Shown: piece after piece, positions 10,014-18,946 of the stretch
Position numbering within the stretch: the stretch's first letter is position 1
Layout of the letters: every line of letters starts with the position of its first letter
NCBI RefSeq assembly: GCF_051014445.1
Contig: NW_027488368.1
Location: 25,890,001-25,954,000 of the forward strand
Direction of reading: 5' to 3'
From: Colletes latitarsis
Taxonomy: Eukaryota; Arthropoda; Insecta; Hymenoptera; Colletidae
Length of the DNA: 64,000 bases
Notes under the pieces: model-generated
Database searches by the model: none
What the model was told of the DNA's origin: nothing
What the model saw: the letters and a program-made list of their open reading frames with translations, nothing else
Program-made: the position numbers and the translations under genes

Positions 10014-13000
10014 TTAGTGGCGGCTGCGAGCCCCAACTCGCAACCGCCCGCGACCCCGTTTCCACCCCTCGGCGGCCGGGCGTTCATGGCCGCACCAGAC
10101 CGCCGAGGGTGCCTCCCCTTGCGTCGGACCGGTAGGGGGAGGCACTCCTACCCCCAACCGGTCCGACCCGGCGCCGCCTGGCGGGAGGAGGGTCCCTTCA
10201 GGACCCCCCTCCCAGCCTAGGTCATCCGCCACGCCGAGGCGGCCGCCCGCGACGCCTCGCGACCGGGCGACGACCTCGGGCCACCGCACGAGCGCGAGCT
10301 TCAGCTCGCGCTCCCTCCCCCCGGCCTCCTTCTGCAACATTACGTTCTCGCAGAAGGAGGCCACGGCCCTCCACTTCTCCTCGCTACCGAGCATGGCGCG
10401 CACCACGCCCGGCAGCGAGACATCCCGCCCGACGACGCCGACCAGGACACGGCGCTCCCCCTCCCACGCGGGGCATACCTCCAGGGTATGATCCGCCGTG
10501 TCCTGCTCAGCGTCGCAGTGGCAGCAACGCGCCGTCGGCTCCTTCCCTATCCGGCACAGGTATCTTCCGAAGCTGCCATGCCCGGAAAATACCTGCGCCA
10601 TCCGGTAGGTGAGGCTGCCATGGCCTCTGTCCAGCCACTCCTTCAGGAGTGGCCGAACCGCCGCGACAGTCCGGTGCCCCGCGGTTGGCAGAGCCAGCCG
10701 CTCCTGCCACGCGACCAACACGGACTGCCGGGCCTGGCGCTTCAAATCGCCCCAAGCAGGTTCCTGCCCGCCCGGGACCGCCCCCACCCCCGCGCGACGG
10801 TCGACGTGGTGCCGGTACATCACCGCGTGCGACCGCGCGAGCAGGTCCATGGGCGGCATCCCCGCTAGAACCGTCGCCGCCTCATGTGACATGGTCCGAT
10901 ACCCGCGGACGACCCTGAGCGCCATGCGCCTCTGCACCCGACGCAGCATAGTCATGCTGCGCCGGGAGGCAGCCAGGTCGTCCGTCCAGACGGGGGCCCC
11001 GTATAGGGCCACCGACTGGACCATTGCCACATTGAGGCGACGAACTCGGCCCGCCGGGCCCCCCAGGTTGGGCAGGATCCGGCCCAGAGCCGCAACCATC
11101 CTTTCCAACCGGGGGACCAGGCAGCGGAAATGCTCCTCGAAACGCCAGTGGCTATCGAGGATCAGTCCTAGATACCTGATCTGGGGCTTCACCTCGATGT
11201 CAGCCCCACCCACCCGGATCAGAGGGGGTGGCGGATTCTGCCGAGGTGAATGAAACGCAATCACCTCGGTCTTATGGACCGCCACCGTCATCCCCATCCC
11301 CCTGATCCGGTCGACGACGCGTTGCGACCCCTCCTCCGCGCGACGCATGGCCCTCCCCCAGTGCGCCCCGATGGCCAGCACCAGTGTGTCATCCGCATAA
11401 CACACCGTGCTGACGCCGTCGGGGAGGCCGGCCCGCAACACCGAGTCGTACGCGATGTTCCACAGGAGTGGCCCGAGGACCGACCCCTGCGGAACACCGC
11501 AGTACACCTCCCTCCGCATATCACCATCCCGGCCCGGATACTCGATCCACCTGCCGCGGAGATAATCCCCGACGACCGCCCTGAGACAAGGGGGGACCCG
11601 ATGATATTCGAGTCCCCTCCTTATCTCTTCCCAGGGGAGGGTGTTAAAGGCATTGGCAATATCCAAGGATATTGTCAATGCCACCCCTCCCCGGGAGACG
11701 GCCGCCCCCGAGAGGGCCCTCACACGACCTATCGCGTCGATAGTCGATCGGCCCCCCCGGAAACCGAACTGGCAGTCGGCCAGACCGGGATCACTCCGCG
11801 ACAGGTGCTCGACGAGGCGGGCAGCAATCACCCGCTCGAAGAGCTTGCCCACCTCGTCGAGGAGACAAATGGGCCGGTATGCGGAGGGAGACTCCGCGGG
11901 CCGACCCTCCTTCCGGAGGAGGACCATCCTCGCCACCTTCCAACTGGGGGGGAATCGCCCGTCCCTCAGGCAGCGGTCGAACAACCGCCTGAGGTCGGCC
12001 CCAAGGACGCCCTGGGTCAAGACCCAAACCCGGCCGGGCACACCATCCGGACCAGGGGCCGTGTTACGAACCCCGAGCCGTCTGATGGCCGCTGCCAGCT
12101 CCTCCTGCGTAACCCCCAGCTCGGCCGTCCACTCCACTGGGACAGCCGCCGTCGCCGGAGGACGCGGTCCCCTCTCCCCAATTGGGAAGAGTGTATTGAC
12201 CACGTCTTCCAGCAGCCGGGGGTCCAGACCCTCGGTGACGGGGGGCGCCCACGGGCGGAGCTTATTCAGCACCACCTTATATGGGCGCCCCCATGGATCG
12301 TCATCAAGGGTCTGGAGGAGCTCCTTCCATGCCTGGGTCTTGGCCCGTTTGATGGCGACCTGCAGAGCAACCCGCGCCACGCGGTATGCTCCATACAGGT
12401 CATCAGCTGCCCTCGCTCGCGCCACGCCGTCGCCTGTACGTTGACGACGGCGCGCGCGGGTGTACTGGCGTCGGGCGCAGACAGTCGCGACTCGCAACTC
12501 CGCGATCGCGTCCGACCACCAGTACACCGCCCGGCGAGGAGAAGCCCGCCCGACCCGAGGCATCGCCGCGTCGCAAATACCCGCGACCAATGCCCCGAGC
12601 CGGGCGACCTCCTCCTCTATGCTCGGCAACTCGGCCGCTCCCTGCGGCCAAGTTGCAGCGAGGGCAGCTGCCATCAGGGCGTCCTTGTCCAGGCGCCGAA
12701 GCGCCCAGCGGCGTGGTGGGGTGCCACGCAGGCGGCCGTGTCGGGATGCACTCGCGGCGGCAGAGACCTCCATCCGGATGTACCGGTGATCGGAGAGTGT
12801 CTCTGCCCCCGCGACCACGTGCCAACCCGACACCATGCGCACGGCGTTGGGGGTCGCGAATCCAACATCCACGATGGACCCCCCATATCGCCGCACGCAT
12901 GTGTGCTCCGACCCCCGGTTCAATACCCGGAGGTCGAGCCCCGCCGCCCAATCGCCCAGGATCCCGCCGCGAACGGAGGTCCTGGGGGATCCCCAAGCCA

Positions 13001-13391
13001 CCGACTTGGCATTAAAATCCCCCAGGACCAGCACCGGCCGGGCCGCGTAGCGCTGCACGCATGCCGCGACCTCGGCCAAGTACAGCTCGAACGCAGCGTG
13101 ACCGCTACGGGGCGAAATGTAGCACCCCACCACAGCGACTCCCCCCCAGTCCACGGCGACGAATCCCCGACCGCGCTCCAACAAGGAGAACGGTGGGGAC
13201 CCGTCGCCCCCTCTCCATACCGTCGCCACCAAGCCGTCCGCGTCGTCCACCCAATGAGGGTGATCAGGGACGCGGTACGGCTCGGCGGCGACCGCCAGGC
13301 CAACCCCCCACTCCGCGAGGACTTGGGACATCAAGTCCTGTGCCGCGCGGCAGTGGTTGAGGTTGGCCTGGAGGAGGAGGCGGGGCGGCAT
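10014..13391 (-). CDS. ORF2: APE endonuclease / reverse transcriptase, R1 clade, intact
   Basis: 1125 aa, ATG start at 13391. Residues 1-210 form an apurinic-like endonuclease, the enzyme that nicks the target: QANLN (N10), AEPY (E37), GDFNAKS (D125, N127) and SDHRYI (D201, H202) are all present. Reverse transcriptase spans about 430-760: NTAPGPDGVPG (443-453), FGFRGGRST (542-550), SLDIANAFN with catalytic D577, GVPQGSVLGPLLWN (632-645) and YADD (665-668). A C-terminal CCHC finger of form CX2CX8HX4C follows (C956, C959, H968, C973), then about 150 further residues. The product should carry out target-primed reverse transcription in the nucleus. The start codon would overlap the ORF1 stop in TAATG, as in copy 2, but in this copy the shifted ORF1 frame runs past it. 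No stop or missing catalytic residue is seen, so the protein may be functional. Confidence 0.93.
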   Translation of the reverse strand: MPPRLLLQANLNHCRAAQDLMSQVLAEWGVGLAVAAEPYRVPDHPHWVDDADGLVATVWRGGDGSPPFSLLERGRGFVAVDWGGVAVVGCYISPRSGHAAFELYLAEVAACVQRYAARPVLVLGDFNAKSVAWGSPRTSVRGGILGDWAAGLDLRVLNRGSEHTCVRRYGGSIVDVGFATPNAVRMVSGWHVVAGAETLSDHRYIRMEVSAAASASRHGRLRGTPPRRWALRRLDKDALMAAALAATWPQGAAELPSIEEEVARLGALVAGICDAAMPRVGRASPRRAVYWWSDAIAELRVATVCARRQYTRARRRQRTGDGVARARAADDLYGAYRVARVALQVAIKRAKTQAWKELLQTLDDDPWGRPYKVVLNKLRPWAPPVTEGLDPRLLEDVVNTLFPIGERGPRPPATAAVPVEWTAELGVTQEELAAAIRRLGVRNTAPGPDGVPGRVWVLTQGVLGADLRRLFDRCLRDGRFPPSWKVARMVLLRKEGRPAESPSAYRPICLLDEVGKLFERVIAARLVEHLSRSDPGLADCQFGFRGGRSTIDAIGRVRALSGAAVSRGGVALTISLDIANAFNTLPWEEIRRGLEYHRVPPCLRAVVGDYLRGRWIEYPGRDGDMRREVYCGVPQGSVLGPLLWNIAYDSVLRAGLPDGVSTVCYADDTLVLAIGAHWGRAMRRAEEGSQRVVDRIRGMGMTVAVHKTEVIAFHSPRQNPPPPLIRVGGADIEVKPQIRYLGLILDSHWRFEEHFRCLVPRLERMVAALGRILPNLGGPAGRVRRLNVAMVQSVALYGAPVWTDDLAASRRSMTMLRRVQRRMALRVVRGYRTMSHEAATVLAGMPPMDLLARSHAVMYRHHVDRRAGVGAVPGGQEPAWGDLKRQARQSVLVAWQERLALPTAGHRTVAAVRPLLKEWLDRGHGSLTYRMAQVFSGHGSFGRYLCRIGKEPTARCCHCDAEQDTADHTLEVCPAWEGERRVLVGVVGRDVSLPGVVRAMLGSEEKWRAVASFCENVMLQKEAGGRERELKLALVRWPEVVARSRGVAGGRLGVADDLGWEGGPEGTLLPPGGAGSDRLGVGVPPPTGPTQGEAPSAVWCGHERPAAEGWKRGRGRLRVGARSRH

Positions 13392-15201
13392 TAATTAATG
13401 GCCGCGCCAGCCTCCTCCCGGCCGTCCGTCCCCGTAGCACCGTCCACCTCCATGGAGGACGATGCCACCGCCCTCGGCACCGGAGCCGGTGCAGCCCGCC
13501 TCTTCCTCTCCTTCCGGGAGGGGGGGGGGAGCACTTCTTGCTCCCCACCCTGTGATCGGCTGGCCTCCCCATGTCCGCACACAGCGGGCAGTGGGGGGCC
13601 GCCGAGCACTGGCTCGCACGGTGCTCTTTGGCACCGCAGCGGTAACGCTGACCGCTGCGGTCCACCGGCGAGGTGCACCACTGCCTCACGTGCCCCAATT
13701 CGAGGCAGCGGTGACACTGGAGTGGGCGCGGCGCGAGGATTTCCACTCGCGCCGAAACCCACCCCACCAACACCCTCCCGGATTCCGCCACCTTACGGGC
13801 GGCGGAGAGGGGGCACCGGGCCCACACCGACCCGAGGCCGGAGGGCGACCTGCGGATCTCTCCGATCCGCAGGTCCTCCACACGACAGTCCCCCGCCCTC
13901 GCAAGGGCATGGGACACATCCTGTGCGCTGACCGAGTCGTCCAGCCCACAAACGCGCATCTCCGTGCGCTTCGTGGGCCGGGCGACCCGGACACCTCGCT
14001 CCAGCAAGAGACCCCCGGTCACGGCCCTCTTCGCCCTCACGGAGGCGATGCCCAGCTCTTCCAGGGAGATATTCTCCCTGGCGAGCCGCATCGCCTCCGC
14101 GAGGGTCAGGTCGCCCCCCTGCGCAACGGTCAGCGTCACCGCTGCCGTTTTTGGGGGACGACCTGGTCGTGCCTTCCCGACCTTCGCGGCCTTTACCTTG
14201 GCCGCCGGCGGCGGAGGCGAAGGCTGCGGTTGCGAGGCCTTCCTCGCCGCCCGCTTCGCCTTCCGCCCCACCACATCACTCCACGCCACCCCCCCTTGGG
14301 AGGGTGCTGTGGAGGACGCGACCACCGCGACCACGGGTACACCACCCCCCTTGGGGGTCACGACCCGGGGCTCTGGTGCCGCAACGCTGGGCGGAGCCTT
14401 CACTCCGCCCTTCTTTGCCTTCCCCGACTGTACCGGAACAGGTCGGGGAGGCACCGCCTTCCTGCTGACCGCTCTTCCGGCGAGGAGCTCCTCCCGGAAG
14501 GCGGCCAGCTTGCCATCAATCATGTCCCCAATCCTCCTCAGAAGATCGTCTTCTGAGGAGGACGGGGACTTCTTCACGGGCGGAGTGCGGGTGGAGGGGC
14601 CCGCGGTGCCCCGCACCACTGCCGCCGCACACCGCTTATTTACCTCCGCCGAGGGACGCGGCGGTGGAGGAGGAGGGAGGATGGGAGGGAGGGCCGCGCT
14701 GTTCCACAGCGCCTCTGTCCTCCTCCTCCCCTGTCGCTCCTCCTCCAACAGGAGCTGCAGACGGGCGTTCCGCCCTCTGAGCTCCCGCGCCGCCTCCCTC
14801 ATTTCCTCCGCCGCGGCCTTCAGGGCCTCCGCGCCACCGCTTTTCTGCCCCTTAAAGGCGCAGGCAGCGGCGACTTTCTCCACCCGCCTCAGGGACGAGG
14901 AGATCCTCTCCGATATCTCCTCGGTCACCTCGTCCCTGAGGCAACTCAGCCTCACCGACGGGCTCATCGCCCCGCCCACCTCGACAACGGCCTGCCCCGC
15001 CCTCTTCCTCTTAGAGCCTATGAGGCTCCTGGTGGAGGAGAAGGACGAGACTGACGCAGTCTCGTCGTCCTCCTCCACCTTCCACGAAGCCGGGCCAGGC
15101 GCTGGAGGCGGCGCGAGCGCCGTCACTCCAGTCCCAACACCGCCTTCGTCCTCCCCCTCTAACTTACCCCGTCCCATCCCCGTTTTAATATTGAACTCCA
15201 T
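13264..15201 (-). pseudogene. ORF1: gag-like zinc-knuckle protein, frameshifted
   Basis: ATG at 15201; the readable frame is 645 aa. It follows copy 2 ORF1 through an Arg/Glu-rich coiled-coil-like segment, a conserved RRM-like region and the three CCHC knuckles, then departs. A run of 10 G (13520-13529, versus 8 in copy 2) adds two bases, so the last 40 or so residues are replaced. The frame then runs through the ORF2 start to 13264, destroying the stop-start junction. A further 69 bp (23 codons) present in copy 2 are missing at about 14006. The first Cys of the second knuckle is Arg. The N-terminal 75 residues diverge strongly from copy 2. In R1-clade elements ORF1 binds the RNA to form the RNP; this copy is probably defective. 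Confidence 0.85.
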
Positions 15202-15586
15202 AATATTCCCACGAGCAGGTCGGAAGAAAAGGTCCGCCCGGGCAGAGCCGCCTTACCCGGGTAAGCCTATATACTCCGGGGGTTCGGCAGGTTCGCCGGA
15301 GGTGGTCGCTTGGGATTGGGCCTTCTCCCCCAACCATGCATCCCATCGCCGCGTACCATAGCTTAGGATTGGAGGGCGATTTTATAGAGTCGCCATACTC
15401 GTGGCCCAGGCGGTTAAGCCAAGACCCCCGTTCCTCCTGCCGTCACGTACCATTCACAAAACCAATAGGGAATTGTGAATGGGTCGTTGTGACGACCAAC
15501 AGGAGGCTTACGGTGTGTGTATGACTCGGGTACCCCGGGTTCGTTAAGCCCGTACTGCAGCTGAAAGGCTGGCAGCCCCTGAGGGC
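15202..15586 (-). promoter_or_regulatory. Copy 1 5' UTR
   Basis: About 385 bp between the element 5' end and the ORF1 ATG, conserved in all four copies (384-385 bp each). Two adjacent hairpins lie at 15450-15497: a 10-bp stem CCATTCACAA/TTGTGAATGG with a 13-nt loop, then a 6-bp stem GGTCGT/ACGACC with a 4-nt loop. The outermost bases end in CCCTGAGGG plus one variable nucleotide. Internal promoters in 5' UTRs are usual for non-LTR elements; none is identifiable here by motif. Confidence 0.7.
15450..15497. repeat. Paired hairpins in copy 1 5' UTR
   Basis: Stem CCATTCACAA (15450-15459) with TTGTGAATGG (15473-15482), followed without a gap by GGTCGT (15482-15487) with ACGACC (15492-15497). Equivalent positions in the other copies are 24462-24509, 27510-27557 and 31798-31845. 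Retention in all copies is expected from recent common descent and does not prove function. Confidence 0.7.
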
Positions 15587-15599
15587 ATCTGCCTCATAC
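15587..15599 (+). repeat. Target-site duplication, copy 1, 5'-end side
   Basis: ATCTGCCTCATAC directly after the element 5' end, continuing into normal satellite TTTCGCATTTTTCGC. Confidence 0.9.
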
Positions 15600-18588
15600 T
15601 TTCGCATTTTTCGCATTCTTATCGGCTAGATCCTGGGTTTTTTTCTTGTTAGGATCACGTATTAATGTGGTATCACACAGAAATAGTCAATTCCACCAGG
15701 ATTCGATCAATATTTTAGAGGATAACACCGGTTATGTCAAGGGTTGCGTCTGGTATTTGCAATCATCTGCCTCATACTTTCGCATTTTTCGCATTCTTGT
15801 CGGCTAGATCCTGGGTTTTTTTCTTGTTAGGATCACGTATTAATGTGGTATCACACAGAAATAGTCAATTCCACCAGGATTCGATCAATATTTTAGAGGA
15901 TAACACCGGTTATGTCTGGGTTACGTCTGGTATTTGCAATCATCTGCCTCATACTTTCGCATTATCCGCATACTTGTTGGACAGATCCTGAGTTGTTTTC
16001 TTGTTAGGCTCGCGTATTGATGTGGTGCCACACAGAAATGGTCAATTCCACCTGGATTCGGTCAATATTTTTGAGGATAACACCGGTTATGTCTGTGTTA
16101 CGTATGGTATTTGCAATCATCTGCCTCATACTTTCGCATCTTTCGCATTCCGGTAGGCCAGCTCCTGGGCATTTTCCGATTCGGATCACGTAGTAATGTG
16201 GTACCACACCAAAATAGTAAATAAAACCTGGTTCCGATTAATATTTTAGAGGATAACGACGGATATGTCTGGGTTAGGTCTGGTATTTGACAGCATCTAG
16301 CTCTTACTTTCGCATTTTTCGCATACTTGTTGGCCAGATCCTGGGCTTTTTCTGATTTGGATCAAGTAGTAATGTGGTACCACACTGAAGCAGTCAATTA
16401 AACCTGGTTCCGATTAATATTTTCGAGGATAACGCCGGTTATGTCTGGGTTAGTTCTGGTATTTGCAATCATCTGGCTCATACTTTCGTATTTTCCGCTT
16501 ACTTGTTGGCCAGATCCTGGGTTTTTTCTGGTTTGGATCTCGTAGTAATGTGGTACCACACCGAAAAGTCAATTCAACCAGGTTGCGATAAATATTTTAG
16601 AGGAGAACGGCGGTTATGTCTGGGTTAGGTCTGGTATTTACCATCATCTATTTCATATTTCGCATTTTTCGCAAACTTGAATGGCCAGATCCTGGGTATT
16701 TTCTGGTTTGGATCATGTAGCAATGTGGTACCACACCGAAACAGTCAATTCAACCAGGTTGCGATTAATATTTTAGAGGAGAACGGCGGATATGTCTGGG
16801 TTAGGTCTGGTATTTGCCATCATCTAGCTCATACTTTCGCATTTTTCGCATACTTGAGTGGCCAGATCCTGGGCGTTTTCTGGCTTCGATCACGCAGTAA
16901 AGTGGTACCACACTGAAGCAGTCAATTAAACCTGGTTCCGATTAATATTTTTGAGTATAACGCCGGTTATGTCTGGGTTAGATGTGGTATTTGCAATCAT
17001 CTGGCTCATACTTTTGTATTTTCCGCTTACTTGTTGGCCAGATCCTGCGTTTCTTCTGGTTTGGATCTCGTAGTAATGTGGTACCACACCGAAACAGCCA
17101 ATTCAACCAGGTTGCGATTAATATTTTAGAGGATAACGCCGGTTATGTCTGGATTAGGTCTGGTATTTGCCATCATCTAGCTCATACTTTCGCATTTTTC
17201 GCATACTTGAATGTCCAGATCGTGGGCACTTTCTGGTTTGTATCACGTAGTAATGTGGTACCACACTGAAATAGTCAACAGAACCTGGTTCCGATTAGTA
17301 TTTTAGAGGAGAACGCCGGTTACGTCTGGGTTAGTTCTGGTATTTGCAATCATCTGCCGCACACTTTCGCATTATCCGCATACTTGTGGGACAGATCCTG
17401 GGTTGTTTTCTTGTTAGGATCGCGTATTGATGTGGTGCCCCACAGAAATAGTCAATTCCACCTGGATTCGATCAATATTTTAGAGGATAACACCGGTTAT
17501 GTCTGTGTTACGTATAGTATTTGCAATCATCTGCCTCATTCTTTCGCATTTTCCGCATACTTGAATGGCCAGATTCTGGGCTTTTTCTGGTTTGGATCAC
17601 GTAGTAATGTGGCACCACACTGATATAATCAATAGAACCTGGTTCCGATCAATATTTTAGAGGATAACACCGGTTATGTCTGTGTTACGTATGATATTTG
17701 CAATCATCTGCCTCATACTTTCGCATTTTTCGCATACTTGAATAGCCAGATCCTGGGCTTTTTCTGTTCTGGAACACGTAGTAATGTGTTGCCACACTGT
17801 AACAGTCAACTAAACCTTGTTCGGATTAATATTTTAGAGGATAACGCTGGCTAAGTCTGGGTTAGGTCTGGTATTTGTCATCATCTGGCTCATACTTTCG
17901 CATCTTTCGCAGACTCGTTGGCCAGATCCTGGGTTTCTTTTCTGGTTATGATCACGTATTGATGTGGTACCACACTGAAATAGTCAATAAAACGTGGTTC
18001 CGATTAAAAATTTAATGGAGTACGCCGATTATATCTGGGTTAGGTCTGGCATTTGCAATCATCTAGCTCTTACATTCGCATTTTTCGCTTACATGAATAA
18101 CCAGATCCTGGGTTTTTTTCTGGTTAGGATCACGTATTAGTGTGGTGCCACACTGGAATAGTCAATTCAACCTGTATTCGATCAATATTTTGGAGGATAA
18201 CAGCGGTTATGTCTGGGTTACGTATGGTATTTGCAATCATCTGTCTCACACTTTCGCATCTTTCGCATTCATGTAGGCCAGCTCCTGGGCATTTTCTGAT
18301 TCGGATCACGCAGTAATGTGGTACCACACTGAAGCAATCAATTAAACCTGGTCCGATTAATATTTTTGAGGATAACGCCCTTATGTCAGCGTTAGTTGTC
18401 GTATTTGCAATCATCTGGCTCAAACTTTCGTATTTTCCGCTTACTTGTTGGCCAGATCCTGGGCATTTTCCGATTCGGATCACGTAGTAATGTGGTACCA
18501 CACTGAAGCGGTCAATTAAACCTGGTTCCGATTAATATTTTTGAGTGTAACGCCGGTTATGTCTGGGTTAGTTGTGGTATTTGCAATC

Positions 18589-18598
18589 ATCTGGCTCA

Positions 18599-18601
<3 letters not shown>
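18589..18601 (+). repeat. Target-site duplication, copy 2, 3'-end side
   Basis: ATCTGGCTCATAC directly before the T run; it matches 24599-24611 exactly, including the G variant at the sixth position. Confidence 0.92.
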
Positions 18602-18639
<38 letters not shown>

Positions 18640-18946
18640 TCGTGGGGAAAATCTTCGAAAGACTCCCTCCCACCTCCTTGGGGAGAGGTGGGAGGGGTGT
18701 GTGGGATTCCCCGCGCCCGTACAACGACAGGCGCGGGACCTACCCACTAAAAACCCCACGGTGACCTTTCGGCACGCTTTGGGAGGATACCGGGAATCGC
18801 TCGAAGCATTCTTCCGGTATCCTCCCCGTGCCCGCGCTTTCGCGCCCATCCCCCGGGGGGACAATCGGTCCCCCCAGTAGACACACTGCCTCATAGCGGC
18901 GGGACGGGGCCACTCCATCCCGCCGCTATCCGTCCCGGGGCCGCGT
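18602..18946 (-). other. Copy 2 3' UTR and poly(A) tail
   Basis: T run 18602-18638 (37 nt), then 308 bp with the same four hairpins as copy 1 and the target-like 10-mer at 18886-18895. Length and structure equal copy 1, unlike the 277-bp versions in copies 3 and 4. Confidence 0.85.

Larger units (their letters stand above)
9677..15586 (-). mobile_element. R1-clade non-LTR retrotransposon, copy 1 (full length)
   Basis: On the minus strand this reads: 5' UTR of about 385 bp, ORF1, ORF2, a 308-bp structured 3' UTR and a 29-nt poly(A) tail (T run 9677-9705). It is far more GC-rich than the surrounding satellite and is bounded by a 13-bp target duplication. ORF2 carries APE endonuclease, reverse transcriptase and a CCHC, and ORF1 carries zinc knuckles; this layout defines the R1 clade (R1, TRAS, SART and relatives). 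ORF2 is intact (1125 aa). ORF1 is damaged: a 69-bp in-frame deletion, a Cys-to-Arg change in the second knuckle, and two extra bases in a G/C run that shift its C-terminus. This copy is therefore unlikely to be autonomous. Confidence 0.95.
15587..18601 (+). repeat. Satellite array block 2
   Basis: 3015 bp, close to 17 monomers of 177 bp, between copies 1 and 2. Types A and B are mixed. The first two monomers are near-copies of each other. A rare variant GTCAAGGGTTGCG at about 15736 also occurs just before the T runs of copies 1 and 3 (GTCAAGGATTGCG before copy 4). No genes. Confidence 0.95.

Noticed and set aside
11250..13394. 714-codon frame antisense to ORF2 in copy 1 (and 20196-22340 in copy 2)
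   Set aside because: A long antisense frame is expected in GC-rich coding DNA with strong third-position bias. The two copies are near-identical, so its presence in both is not independent evidence, and it has no recognisable motif.
13964..15361. 465- and 444-codon frames antisense to ORF1 in copies 1 and 2, and 384-codon antisense frames in copies 3 and 4
   Set aside because: Shadows of ORF1/ORF2 on the opposite strand; low-complexity Ala/Ser/Arg composition, and no conserved start across copies.
15560..15586. HDV-like self-cleaving ribozyme at the element 5' end
   Set aside because: The first seven bases find no complementary P1 strand at a suitable distance and the double-pseudoknot core is not evident by eye; only a small CCCT/AGGG hairpin is present.
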